Source: Alphaproteobacteria bacterium | GTDB lineage: Bacteria; Pseudomonadota; Alphaproteobacteria; GCA-2731375 | Direction of reading: 5' to 3' | NCBI GenBank assembly: GCA_030746295.1 | Contig: JASLMY010000245.1 | Coordinates: forward strand, 1 to 7,394 | Length of the DNA: 7,394 bases | Shown here: piece after piece, positions 1-6,019 of the stretch | Numbering within the stretch: the first letter of the stretch is position 1 | Layout: each line of letters begins with the position of its first letter | Made by a program: the position numbers and the translations under genes | Notes under the pieces: generated by a model | Databases searched by the model: none | Told to the model about the DNA's origin: nothing | What the model saw: only the letters and a program-made list of their open reading frames with translations

Positions 1-900
1 GTGGAGCACGCCCGCCTCGGCTTCCACGTCTTGAGCCGACTGCGCTGGGAGGGCGGCGATTGGAAGGACGCACAGCGCAGCACCATGCGGGCGGAGTTCG
101 TCAGCCGCGCCAGCGACGAGCAGCAGCGCGCCATCGCCACGGCCGAGGCGGCGCGCTGCCTGGCGATGCTGGAGCGCGACCTCGACCAGGCCGAGGCCCT
201 GCTCCTGGAAGCGGAATCGCTGTCCGGCCGCGTCGGTATCGAGACCACGGCAATCCCGACGGCGCGCGGCATGCTGCACCTGCACCGGGGCGAGCTCGAC
301 CCGGCGGCTACCCGTTTCGCCGAGGCGCGTACGCTGGCCCGGCGCGAGGGCGACCGCACCGACGAATTCCAGGCCCTCGAGCATCTGATCATGATCGAGA
401 TCGAGCGCGACGACTTCGCTACCGCCGAGACGCTCTGCACCGAGTTGCTGGAGATCGCGAACCGATTGCGCGAGGGCAGCGAAGCGCCGTTCGCGCGCGC
501 GTTGGCAGCTTTGTCGAGCTACGGCTCGGGGCGCGAGGAGGCCGCGCCCGCGCTGGAAGAGGCGCTGGCGCAGCTCCGATTGGCCGACGCCAAGCACCGG
601 CTGGCCTACGCGCTCAACCGCATCGCCGAAGTGGAACTCGCCCAAGGCAAGGTCGAGGCCGCCCTCGCGCGCTCCGGCGAGGCGCGGCGCATCGCCGACG
701 CCCTGGTCTCGCCGAGCGAGACCGTCCTCGCAACTCTGGGGCTGGCACGCGCCGCCCGGGCGATCGACGATGCGGAGATGTATAAGCGCTATCTGGAGGT
801 CCTGGCGGCCATGCCGCGCGAGCATGCCTCGGCCCACGCGCGCCGGCTGGTGGATGGGTTTCTCGCCGAGCAGCAGGCGGACGAGGTCTTGAAGGCGTAG
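1..900 (+). CDS. TPR-like helical-repeat protein, C-terminal part (5' end outside window)
   Basis: The reading frame is open from the first base to a TAG at 898-900, giving 299 visible residues. The first codon is GTG, but it sits on the window edge and nothing upstream can be seen, so I treat the gene as 5'-truncated. The protein is almost wholly alpha-helical and rich in Ala, Glu, Arg and Leu, with helix pairs in the TPR style. One clear unit is around residues 88-116 (ARGMLHLHRGELD followed by FAEARTLARREGD) and another around 205-232 (NRIAEVELAQGKVEAALARS). There are no membrane segments or catalytic motifs. Such tails are common at the C-terminus of large signalling ATPases, SARP/LuxR-type regulators and nucleotide cyclases. 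Which of these it belongs to cannot be decided here. The DUF4242 gene follows after 14 bp on the same strand and is probably co-transcribed. Confidence 0.75.
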   Translation: MEHARLGFHVLSRLRWEGGDWKDAQRSTMRAEFVSRASDEQQRAIATAEAARCLAMLERDLDQAEALLLEAESLSGRVGIETTAIPTARGMLHLHRGELDPAATRFAEARTLARREGDRTDEFQALEHLIMIEIERDDFATAETLCTELLEIANRLREGSEAPFARALAALSSYGSGREEAAPALEEALAQLRLADAKHRLAYALNRIAEVELAQGKVEAALARSGEARRIADALVSPSETVLATLGLARAARAIDDAEMYKRYLEVLAAMPREHASAHARRLVDGFLAEQQADEVLKA

Positions 901-914
901 GAGCGCGGACGAGC

Positions 915-1199
915 ATGGGCATGGAAATCGTCGTCGTGGAGCGCCTCTTCGAGACCCCTGTCGACCCGGCCGAGCTGACGGCGCGTGCCGCCGCGGGCCA
1001 ATGGTGCTTCGAGGTCCGCAACGTCCGCTATCTGACCGGCTATCTCTCGGGCGACGGCCGGCGGATGATCAGCATCTTCGAGGCGCCGGACGCCGAATCG
1101 GTGCGGACCGCCAATCGCCAAGCGGACCTGCCCTTCGAGCGGGTATGGACCGCCACCGTCGACCAGGCGGCAAAAGCAGCAGAGACCGCCGAGATTTGA
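915..1199 (+). CDS. DUF4242-type small protein (SCO4226-like ferredoxin-like fold)
   Basis: This 94-residue protein fits the DUF4242 pattern as I recall it: an N-terminal beta strand (IVVVERLFETPVD), a Cys at residue 31, the YLSGDGRRMISIFEAPDAES block at about 43-62, and an ending LPFERVWTA at 72-80. A family member, Streptomyces SCO4226, has been described as a nickel-binding protein with a ferredoxin-like fold. This protein contains no histidine at all, so His-based metal binding is not supported. ATG 915 is chosen because AGGAG at 899-903, overlapping the stop of the upstream gene, lies 11 nt before it. ATG 921 (MEIVVVER) is a reasonable alternative. The short gap suggests an operon with the TPR-like gene. 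Function is unknown; a small sensory or binding role linked to that protein is inference. Confidence 0.8.
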   Translation: MGMEIVVVERLFETPVDPAELTARAAAGQWCFEVRNVRYLTGYLSGDGRRMISIFEAPDAESVRTANRQADLPFERVWTATVDQAAKAAETAEI

Positions 1200-1202
1200 G
1201 GC

Positions 1203-1217
1203 CCGGGCCGAGCCCGG
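1203..1217. terminator. possible hairpin between convergent genes
   Basis: CCGGGC (1203-1208) and GCCCGG (1212-1217) form a perfect 6-bp stem with a 3-nt loop, in the 35-bp gap between the convergent stops of the DUF4242 gene and ino1. No T-run follows on either strand, so it is not a classical intrinsic terminator. The position suits a weak bidirectional one. Confidence 0.3.
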
Positions 1218-1234
1218 AAGTCTGTCGGCCGAGG

Positions 1235-2368
1235 TCAGTCGGCGGCGTCCTGGCCGATCTGCCCGTCGACCGCCGGCGGCGCGTCGGCGCCCTGGATGAA
1301 GTCGTCGCAACGCCGGCGCGCCTCGTCATCGCGCATCTGCTTGGGCGGCGTCTTCATGTAGTAGGCGGAAACCGCCTCGAGAGGCCCCGAAAGGCCGCGC
1401 ATCAAGGCCAGCTTGGCGCAACGGACGGCATCGATGACGACGCCGGCGCTGTTCGGCGAATCCTGAACCGAGAGGCGAAGCTCCAGCTCTATCTCCGCGC
1501 CACCGAACCCTTGCCCTTCCATACGTATGAAAGCGACCTTGTTGTCGCCCTGCCAGGGCACGTAGTCGGAGGGGCCGATGTGGATCTCGCCCGCGTCCAG
1601 CGGCAGGTCGAGCTGCGACTGCACCGAATCGGTCTTCGAGCGCTTCTTCGCATGCAGCCGGTCGCGCGCCAGCATATTGAGGAAGTCGGTGTTGCCGCCG
1701 GTGTTGAGCTGGTAGGTGCGGTCGAGCGAATAGCCGCGGTCGGCGAAAAGGCGCGCCAGGCCGCGATGCACGATCGTCGCACCCACCTGGCTCTTGATGT
1801 CGTCGCCCACGATGGGCAGGCCGGCGGCCCGGAAGCGCGTCGCCCAGGCGGGCTCGGAGGCGATGAAGACGGGCACGCAGTTGACCATGGCGACGCCGGC
1901 CGCGAGACAGGCCTCGGCATAGTGGCGGACCGCCGCTTGCGAGCCCACGGGCAGGTAGCAGATCAGCACTTCCGCACCGCTTCGCCGCAGCACGTCCGCC
2001 ACGTCGACGGCCGGCGCCTCGGCAAGGCGAAAGGCCTCCGCGTCCGGATAGTCGGCCATGTGCGGGGCCAGGCCGTCGAGGACCGGCCCCATCTCGACGA
2101 CGACGCCGGTGGCGGCGATTTCGCCTTGAAAGACCTGGGCCCGGTTCGGCGCCGCGAAGATCGCCTCTTCCAAGGGCCGGCCGACCTTGCGCCGGTCGAT
2201 ATCGAAAGCGGCCGTAAAGGTAATGTCGCAGGGGCCGAAGCCGCCGATGTCAGGGTGCATCAGGCCGGTCGTTTCCGCCAGGTCGCGATCCCTGTAGTAG
2301 CCGATCCCCTGCACCAAAGAGCTAGCGCAGTTGCCGACGCCCGCGATAGCGACTTTGACGGATGTCAT
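1235..2368 (-). CDS. ino1: inositol-3-phosphate synthase (myo-inositol-1-phosphate synthase)
   Basis: The enzyme converts D-glucose 6-phosphate to 1D-myo-inositol 3-phosphate using NAD+ (EC 5.5.1.4), in the cytosol; it is the committed step of inositol synthesis. The 377-residue length fits the short actinobacterial/archaeal class. An N-terminal Rossmann motif GVGNCASS is at 10-17, with AFDIDRR at 54-60 as the NAD-ribose acidic end. Family blocks follow: GDDIKSQVGAT 188-198, LNTGGNTDFLNM 221-232, KTDSV 245-249, DYVPWQGDNKVAF 268-280 with a likely catalytic Lys277, and DSPNSAGVVIDAVRCAKLA 303-321. ATG 2368 has GGGAGCGG (complement of 2376-2383) about 8-10 nt upstream. No inositol phosphatase or phosphatidylinositol synthase gene is next to it, so the end product cannot be inferred. 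An A+T-rich promoter region precedes the gene. Confidence 0.95.
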   Translation of the reverse strand: MTSVKVAIAGVGNCASSLVQGIGYYRDRDLAETTGLMHPDIGGFGPCDITFTAAFDIDRRKVGRPLEEAIFAAPNRAQVFQGEIAATGVVVEMGPVLDGLAPHMADYPDAEAFRLAEAPAVDVADVLRRSGAEVLICYLPVGSQAAVRHYAEACLAAGVAMVNCVPVFIASEPAWATRFRAAGLPIVGDDIKSQVGATIVHRGLARLFADRGYSLDRTYQLNTGGNTDFLNMLARDRLHAKKRSKTDSVQSQLDLPLDAGEIHIGPSDYVPWQGDNKVAFIRMEGQGFGGAEIELELRLSVQDSPNSAGVVIDAVRCAKLALMRGLSGPLEAVSAYYMKTPPKQMRDDEARRRCDDFIQGADAPPAVDGQIGQDAAD

Positions 2369-2435
2369 CTCAGTACCGCTCCCGGTGAAACAAACATCAA
2401 CACTTATTCTTTAGGCACACAAGAAGACACAAAAC

Positions 2436-2465
2436 ATCATCTTATCGATTACTTTTGCATCTCAA
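2436..2465 (-). promoter_or_regulatory. candidate sigma70 promoter of ino1 in an A+T-rich island
   Basis: Read on the minus strand, TTGAGA (2460-2465) and GATGAT (2436-2441) are separated by 18 nt, matching the -35 and -10 consensus at 5/6 and 4/6. The predicted start lies about 60 nt before the ino1 ATG. The pair sits in 2391-2460, where about two thirds of bases are A or T (47 of 70 counted), far above the surrounding sequence. The region must hold the ino1 promoter; the exact hexamers are a guess. Confidence 0.35.
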
Positions 2466-2488
2466 CGAAGGACAGAACAGATCGGCTC

Positions 2489-2505
2489 AATCCATGATTT
2501 GGATT
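2489..2505. promoter_or_regulatory. 17-bp palindrome, candidate operator
   Basis: AATCCA (2489-2494) and TGGATT (2500-2505) are a perfect 6-bp inverted repeat around a 5-nt centre, TGATT. It lies about 25 bp upstream of the candidate ino1 -35 hexamer and between divergent genes. The size and symmetry fit a dimeric repressor or activator site, but no binding protein can be named. Confidence 0.3.
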
Positions 2506-2549
2506 CTGCCGCCAAACCCCCTCAAGGTCGGCCGCACAATCCCCGACAT

Positions 2550-2577
2550 GCGGTCCGGTTGTCAAGCCTGGGACCGC
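2550..2577. promoter_or_regulatory. hairpin-forming inverted repeat upstream of the small conserved gene
   Basis: GCGGTCC (2550-2556) pairs perfectly with GGACCGC (2571-2577). The 14-nt interior can add four more pairs (2557-2560 with 2565-2568, one of them a G-T wobble) around a GTCA tetraloop. A TTGTCA hexamer (2559-2564), 5/6 to the -35 consensus, lies inside the loop, but no good -10 follows at the right spacing. This could be an operator or a 5'-leader structure for the gene at 2645. Confidence 0.3.
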
Positions 2578-2644
2578 GCACTGTCGATTTCGGTGCTACA
2601 GTGAGCGGGGACGGACGCGGCATCGCCGATCGACGGGGGATGGT

Positions 2645-2929
2645 ATGGACGTGGAAGGCTTCAGGGCGACGCTCGACGAGGAGGCGCCGCCGGCGGATCT
2701 GAGCCTGGCGCTGCAAGCGCTCTGGCAAGAGGCCAAGGGCGAATGGGACGCCGCGCACAAGCTGGCGCAGGCCCAAGACGATGCCGTCGGCGCCTGGGTG
2801 CACGCCTACCTGCACCGGGTCGAGGGCGACGAATCGAACGCCGGTTATTGGTACCGGCGCGCCGGCAAGCCGCATTCGACGGCACCGCTGGCCGAGGAAT
2901 GGCAGGAGATCGCCTCGGCTTTGCTCTAA
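2645..2929 (+). CDS. small conserved hypothetical protein
   Basis: The product is 94 residues, soluble and mostly helical, with no signal peptide or membrane segment. It resembles a small uncharacterised protein I have seen in many proteobacteria, typified by LALQALWQEAKGEWDAAH (residues 21-38), GAWVHAYLHRVEGD (49-62) and NAGYWYRRAGKP (66-77). The helix-turn-helix spacing with small residues looks like a single TPR/Sel1-like unit, but no function is known to me. ATG 2645 is supported by GGGGGA at 2635-2640, 4 nt upstream. The gene is monocistronic as seen: its leader is divergent from ino1, and its TAA overlaps the stop codon of the convergent B12-subunit gene by 4 bp. Confidence 0.8.
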   Translation: MDVEGFRATLDEEAPPADLSLALQALWQEAKGEWDAAHKLAQAQDDAVGAWVHAYLHRVEGDESNAGYWYRRAGKPHSTAPLAEEWQEIASALL

Positions 2930-3318
2930 AGAACGTCCGCCAGCGCCTGCAGCGTGTCTTCGAGGCGCATCTCGCTGGTGAAGACGCCGGCGACGCCGAG
3001 CGCCTGCAGCGCCGCGACGTCGTCGGGCGGAATCGTGCCGCCGACGAAGATCTTGATATCGCCCGCGCCCATGTCGTCGAGCTCGGCCATGGTCTCGGCG
3101 ACGAGCTCATGGTGCGAGCCCGACAGGATCGAGAGCCCGACCGCATCCACGTCCTCGGCCACGGCGACGCGGGCGATGTAGTCCGGGGCGCGGCGCAATC
3201 CGGTATAGATGACCTCCGCGCCGGCGTTGCGGAGCGCCAGCGTCACCACCTTGGCCCCGACGTCGTGGCCGTCGAGGCCGGGCTTGGCGATCAGGATGCG
3301 CTTGCCGGCGAGGCTCAT
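2926..3318 (-). CDS. B12-binding (small) subunit of a methylmalonyl-CoA-mutase-type enzyme
   Basis: This 130-residue protein is a stand-alone cobalamin-binding domain equivalent to the C-terminal domain of single-chain methylmalonyl-CoA mutases. It has the base-off/His-on signature: D16-G-H18-D-V-G21 (DxHxxG, His18 as the lower cobalt ligand), the SxL motif S63-I-L65, and the glycine pair G93-G94 in VGGTIPP. AKPGLDGHD at 11-19 also keeps the usual Lys (Lys12). It should bind adenosylcobalamin and pair with the catalytic subunit encoded just upstream. ATG 3318 has a strong GGGGAGG (complement of 3325-3331), 14 bp after the mutase stop. It is the last gene of the operon, because the next gene is convergent and overlaps its stop. 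The cofactor motifs look intact. Confidence 0.93.
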   Translation of the reverse strand: MSLAGKRILIAKPGLDGHDVGAKVVTLALRNAGAEVIYTGLRRAPDYIARVAVAEDVDAVGLSILSGSHHELVAETMAELDDMGAGDIKIFVGGTIPPDDVAALQALGVAGVFTSEMRLEDTLQALADVL

Positions 3319-3332
3319 CCGCCCCCTCCCCT

Positions 3333-4937
3333 TCAGGCGGCGCCGAGCGCCGGCTCCTGGAACTCGCCCCAGCGCTGCTTCAACTCAGCGACCATCTCGC
3401 CGATGGTGACGTAGGCGTGACAGCAGTCGACGAGATAGGGCATCAGGTTCTCGGTCTCGTCGTCGGCCGCCTTGCCCAGGCGAGCGAGTGCTTGCTCGGC
3501 GGCGGCGTTGTCGCGGCGGGCCCGCACGGCCTCGAACTTCTCGACGATCAGGTCGCGGTTCTTGGGGTCGAGGCGGAAGACCTCGCCGACGCCGCCGGCC
3601 TCGTCGTCGTCCTGGTAGCGGTTGACGCCGACCACGACCCGCGCCTCGGCATCGGTCTCTTCCTTGCGCTGGAGCGCCCGCTTGGCGATCCGCATCTGGA
3701 TGTAGCCGTCCTCGATCGCCGGAATGGCGCCGCCATAGTCCTCGATCTCGGCCATCACCTTCAGGATCTCGTCCTCCATCCGATCGGTCAGGTGCTCGAC
3801 GTAGTAGCTGCCGCCCAGAGGGTCGACGGTCTTGGCGATGCCGCTTTCCTCGGCGACGATCTGTTGCGTCCTCAGCGCCAGCTCGGCGTTCTTCTCGGTC
3901 GGGATCTGGTAGGCCTCGTCGAAGGCGCAGGTGAAGATCGACTGCGCCCCGCCCAGCACCGCCGCCATGGCCTCGACGCCGACGCGGACGATGTTGTTCA
4001 TCGGCTGTGCCGCGGTCAGCGACGAGCCGCCGCAGACGACGCCGAAGCGGAAGAGCTGACTGCGCGGGTCCTTGGCGCCGTACTTCTCGGTCATCAGGCG
4101 GGCCCAGATGCGGCGCGCGGCGCGGAACTTCGCCGCCTCCTCGAAGAGGTCCATGTGGACGTAGAAGAAGAAGCTCAGGCGCCGGGCGAAGCTGTCGACA
4201 TCGACGCCGCGCCGCAACAGCTCGTCGACATAGGCGATCGCGTTGGCGAGCGTATAGGCGATCTCCTCGACCGCCGTGGCGCCGGCATCGCGGACATGGG
4301 CGCCGGCGATCGAGATGGTGTTGAAGCGCGGCGTCTCGTCGCGGCCGAAGAGGATCGAGTCGCAGATGAGACGCACCGAGGGCCGGACCGGAAAGATCCA
4401 GGTGCCCCGCGCCACGTACTCCTTCAGGATGTCGTTCTGGATCGTGCCGGTCAGCTTGTCGCGCGCAACGCCGGCCTTGTCGGCGGCGGCGACGTACATG
4501 GCGTAGATCATCGCCGCGGTGCCGTTGATCGTGAACGAGGTCGAGATTCGGGAGAGGTCGATGCCGTCGAACAGCACCTCCATCTCGGCGAGGTTCGAGA
4601 GCGAGACCCCGACCTTGCCGACCTCGGCCCGGGCGATGGCGTCGGTCGGGTCGTAACCGCACTGGGTCGGCAGGTCGAGTGCTACCGAGAGCCCGGTCTG
4701 GCCGCGCTCCAGCAGGAAGCGGTAGCGCTCGTTCGATTCCTCGGCCGAGCCGAAGCCCGAATATTGGCGGATCGTCCACATCCGGCCGCGATAGCCGTTC
4801 GGGAAGATGCCGCGGGTAAAGGGCGCCTCGCCGGGCAGGCCCGGATCCTCGCGGACCATGTCGGCGGTCGCGACCAGTGGGATCTCGATGCCCGACGGCG
4901 TGTATTCGGGCGCCGCCGCCTTACCTGGGTCTGCCAT
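3333..4937 (-). CDS. B12-dependent acyl-CoA mutase, catalytic (large) subunit, methylmalonyl-CoA mutase family
   Basis: The 534-residue protein is a (beta/alpha)8-barrel mutase subunit without the B12 domain, which the next gene supplies. ATG 4937 is chosen over a TTG at 4991 because AGGGAG (complement of 4944-4949) lies 6 nt upstream and the longer form would run into the crotonase gene. Specificity positions match methylmalonyl-CoA mutase: Tyr59 (Propionibacterium Tyr89) in RQYSGF, Arg177 (Arg207) in YVARGTW, Ala86 (Ala116). Isobutyryl- and 2-hydroxyisobutyryl-CoA mutases have Phe/Ile and Gln at the first two. His214 (His244), Thr165 and Gln167 are kept. Tyr243 is Ala213, His328 and Gln330 are Gly299 and Val301, the His of the LHTN block is Phe335 and Asn366 is Cys337; Glu370 is kept as Glu341. 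I infer a carboxylated branched acyl-CoA substrate, not certainly methylmalonyl-CoA. Reference residues are from memory. Confidence 0.9.
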   Translation of the reverse strand: MADPGKAAAPEYTPSGIEIPLVATADMVREDPGLPGEAPFTRGIFPNGYRGRMWTIRQYSGFGSAEESNERYRFLLERGQTGLSVALDLPTQCGYDPTDAIARAEVGKVGVSLSNLAEMEVLFDGIDLSRISTSFTINGTAAMIYAMYVAAADKAGVARDKLTGTIQNDILKEYVARGTWIFPVRPSVRLICDSILFGRDETPRFNTISIAGAHVRDAGATAVEEIAYTLANAIAYVDELLRRGVDVDSFARRLSFFFYVHMDLFEEAAKFRAARRIWARLMTEKYGAKDPRSQLFRFGVVCGGSSLTAAQPMNNIVRVGVEAMAAVLGGAQSIFTCAFDEAYQIPTEKNAELALRTQQIVAEESGIAKTVDPLGGSYYVEHLTDRMEDEILKVMAEIEDYGGAIPAIEDGYIQMRIAKRALQRKEETDAEARVVVGVNRYQDDDEAGGVGEVFRLDPKNRDLIVEKFEAVRARRDNAAAEQALARLGKAADDETENLMPYLVDCCHAYVTIGEMVAELKQRWGEFQEPALGAA

Positions 4938-4951
4938 GTCGTTCTCCCTCT

Positions 4952-5725
4952 CTAGTCTCGCTTCGCCAGCACCTTGTCGGCGGCCGTCCAATGATCCTCA
5001 TGCACCCAGGTGGCGGCGAAGTTCCGCGTCTCCAGGGCGTCGAGCTCGGCCCGTGGCGCGCCGCGACGGGCCTCGGCCGCCAGGGCCTTGAAGGCGCGCA
5101 ACACCTGCGGCGTCTGCCGCAGGAATGGCGCCGCATAGGCATCGACGCAGTCGGCCAGATCCTGATCCTCGGCCGCGACCGCGTCCACGAGGCCGACCGC
5201 AAGCGCCTCGGCGGCCGGATACATCTCGGCCCGGCAGAGGACGTCGAGGGCCTTGCTCGGCCCCAGAAGCGACATCAGGTCGACGCCGCCGCCCCAGGCC
5301 GTGGAGATGTTGAGGCGGCCCTGGACGAAGCCGATCCGGGCATGCGCCGCCGCGACGCGGAAATCGCAGCTCAGCGCCAACTCGGCGCCGCCGCCCATGG
5401 CGTCGCCGTTCAAGGCCGCGACCACCGGAACGGGAAAGTCGCGAATTGCGTTCAGTGCCGCCTTGGCTTGCTCCGCCATCTCGGTCGCCTCCGCCAGGCT
5501 TCTGACCGAAGCGAGATCACGGAGGTCGCCGCCGGCGGCGAAGCTCTTGTCGCCCGCGCCGCCCAAGACCGCCAGCTTGAGGGCATCGTCCGCCGAGTGG
5601 TCGGTGAAGATGTGGCGCAGCGTGTCCAGGACCGATCGGCTCAAGGCATTGTGCTTTTGGGGCCGGTTGACGGTGACGCGGAGCACAGCACCCTCGCGCA
5701 CGATTTCGACCTCGGGCACACTCAT
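4952..5725 (-). CDS. enoyl-CoA hydratase/isomerase (crotonase) family protein, possibly a malonyl-type-CoA decarboxylase
   Basis: The 257-residue length is normal for a crotonase. The fold is marked by VNRPQKHNALS (19-29), the first oxyanion-hole strand FAAGGDL (62-68) and the second, NGDAMGGGAEL (106-116). Glu115 matches the first catalytic Glu of rat crotonase (Glu144). The second (Glu164) falls at Gln135 in IGFVQGRLNI, so ordinary hydration is doubtful. The following STAWGGGVDL (141-150) and the C-terminal ETRNFAATW (232-240) resemble the mammalian ethylmalonyl-CoA decarboxylase ECHDC1 as I remember it. ATG 5725 is preferred to an in-frame TTG at 5749; its ribosome site (TGGGG, complement of 5736-5740) is weak. 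It is the first gene of the operon, 14 bp before the mutase. An isomerase or other acyl-CoA lyase remains possible. Confidence 0.88.
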   Translation of the reverse strand: MSVPEVEIVREGAVLRVTVNRPQKHNALSRSVLDTLRHIFTDHSADDALKLAVLGGAGDKSFAAGGDLRDLASVRSLAEATEMAEQAKAALNAIRDFPVPVVAALNGDAMGGGAELALSCDFRVAAAHARIGFVQGRLNISTAWGGGVDLMSLLGPSKALDVLCRAEMYPAAEALAVGLVDAVAAEDQDLADCVDAYAAPFLRQTPQVLRAFKALAAEARRGAPRAELDALETRNFAATWVHEDHWTAADKVLAKRD

Positions 5726-5783
5726 CGACAGCGCGCCCCACGCTCGCAAACCACGTCTGGACTGGTGTTGGCCATCGCCGGCA

Positions 5784-5820
5784 AATATGCGTCATTTGGC
5801 CGCTCCGGTCCAAGCGTCAA
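5784..5820 (-). promoter_or_regulatory. candidate promoter of the crotonase-mutase operon
   Basis: On the minus strand two overlapping pairings are possible: TTGACG (5815-5820) with AAATGA 17 nt on, or TTGGAC (5808-5813) with CATATT (5784-5789) 18 nt on. Both give starts roughly 50-65 nt before ATG 5725. TTGACG is the best -35 match (5/6); CATATT is the better -10 (4/6). Neither is decisive. Confidence 0.27.
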
Positions 5821-5844
5821 TCCGCCTCGGCGCGCGGCCCCGCC

Positions 5845-5873
5845 TTGCCGCCGCTTCGCACGACCGCTAGCAT
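5845..5873 (+). promoter_or_regulatory. candidate sigma70 promoter of the secreted Cys-rich protein
   Basis: TTGCCG (5845-5850) and TAGCAT (5868-5873) are 17 nt apart, each 4/6 to consensus with the TTG and TA..AT core positions kept, which is typical of alphaproteobacterial promoters. Transcription would start near 5880, about 25 nt before the ATG at 5906, leaving room for the GGGGGA ribosome site at 5893-5898. Confidence 0.4.
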
Positions 5874-5905
5874 CCCGCGAAGTGACCGGGTCGGGGGATC
5901 AGGGG

Positions 5906-6019
5906 ATGCGGAACGTGATCGGGCCGGCGACTTGGCCATGGAATGGCATCGCCATCACCATCCTGCCGTTGCTGGGACTGCTCTACCTCGTCGGCATGGC
6001 GGAGCCCGCGGCGGCGGCC
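5906..6019 (+). other. signal peptide of the Cys-rich protein
   Basis: Residues 1-38 have a weakly charged N-region (MRN), a hydrophobic core IAITILPLLGLLYLVG at about 15-30, and an Ala-rich end (AEPAAAA) before Cys39. Signal peptidase I cleavage after Ala38 is likely. Cys39 directly after the Ala run could be taken for a lipoprotein Cys, but the usual Leu at -3 is missing, so I do not favour lipidation. Confidence 0.75.

Noticed and set aside
1001..2497. 498-codon open frame on the plus strand
   Set aside because: It is antisense to ino1, whose motifs are clear; its translation is Arg/His/Gly/Val-rich with no recognisable domain. It is a G+C-rich shadow frame.
3385..4779. 464-codon open frame on the minus strand
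   Set aside because: It lies within the mutase gene in another frame and is extremely Arg-rich, typical of an off-frame reading of G+C-rich DNA.
3417..4955. 512-codon open frame on the plus strand
   Set aside because: It is antisense to the mutase gene, with low-complexity Asp/Leu/Val/Arg composition and no family similarity.
4938..4991. Longer mutase start at TTG 4991
   Set aside because: It would overlap the crotonase stop and has no ribosome site, while ATG 4937 has AGGGAG at ideal spacing.
5854..5882. CTTCGC/GCGAAG inverted repeat upstream of the Cys-rich gene
   Set aside because: A 6-bp arm with a 17-nt spacer is expected by chance in such sequence, and it straddles the candidate -10 without clear meaning.
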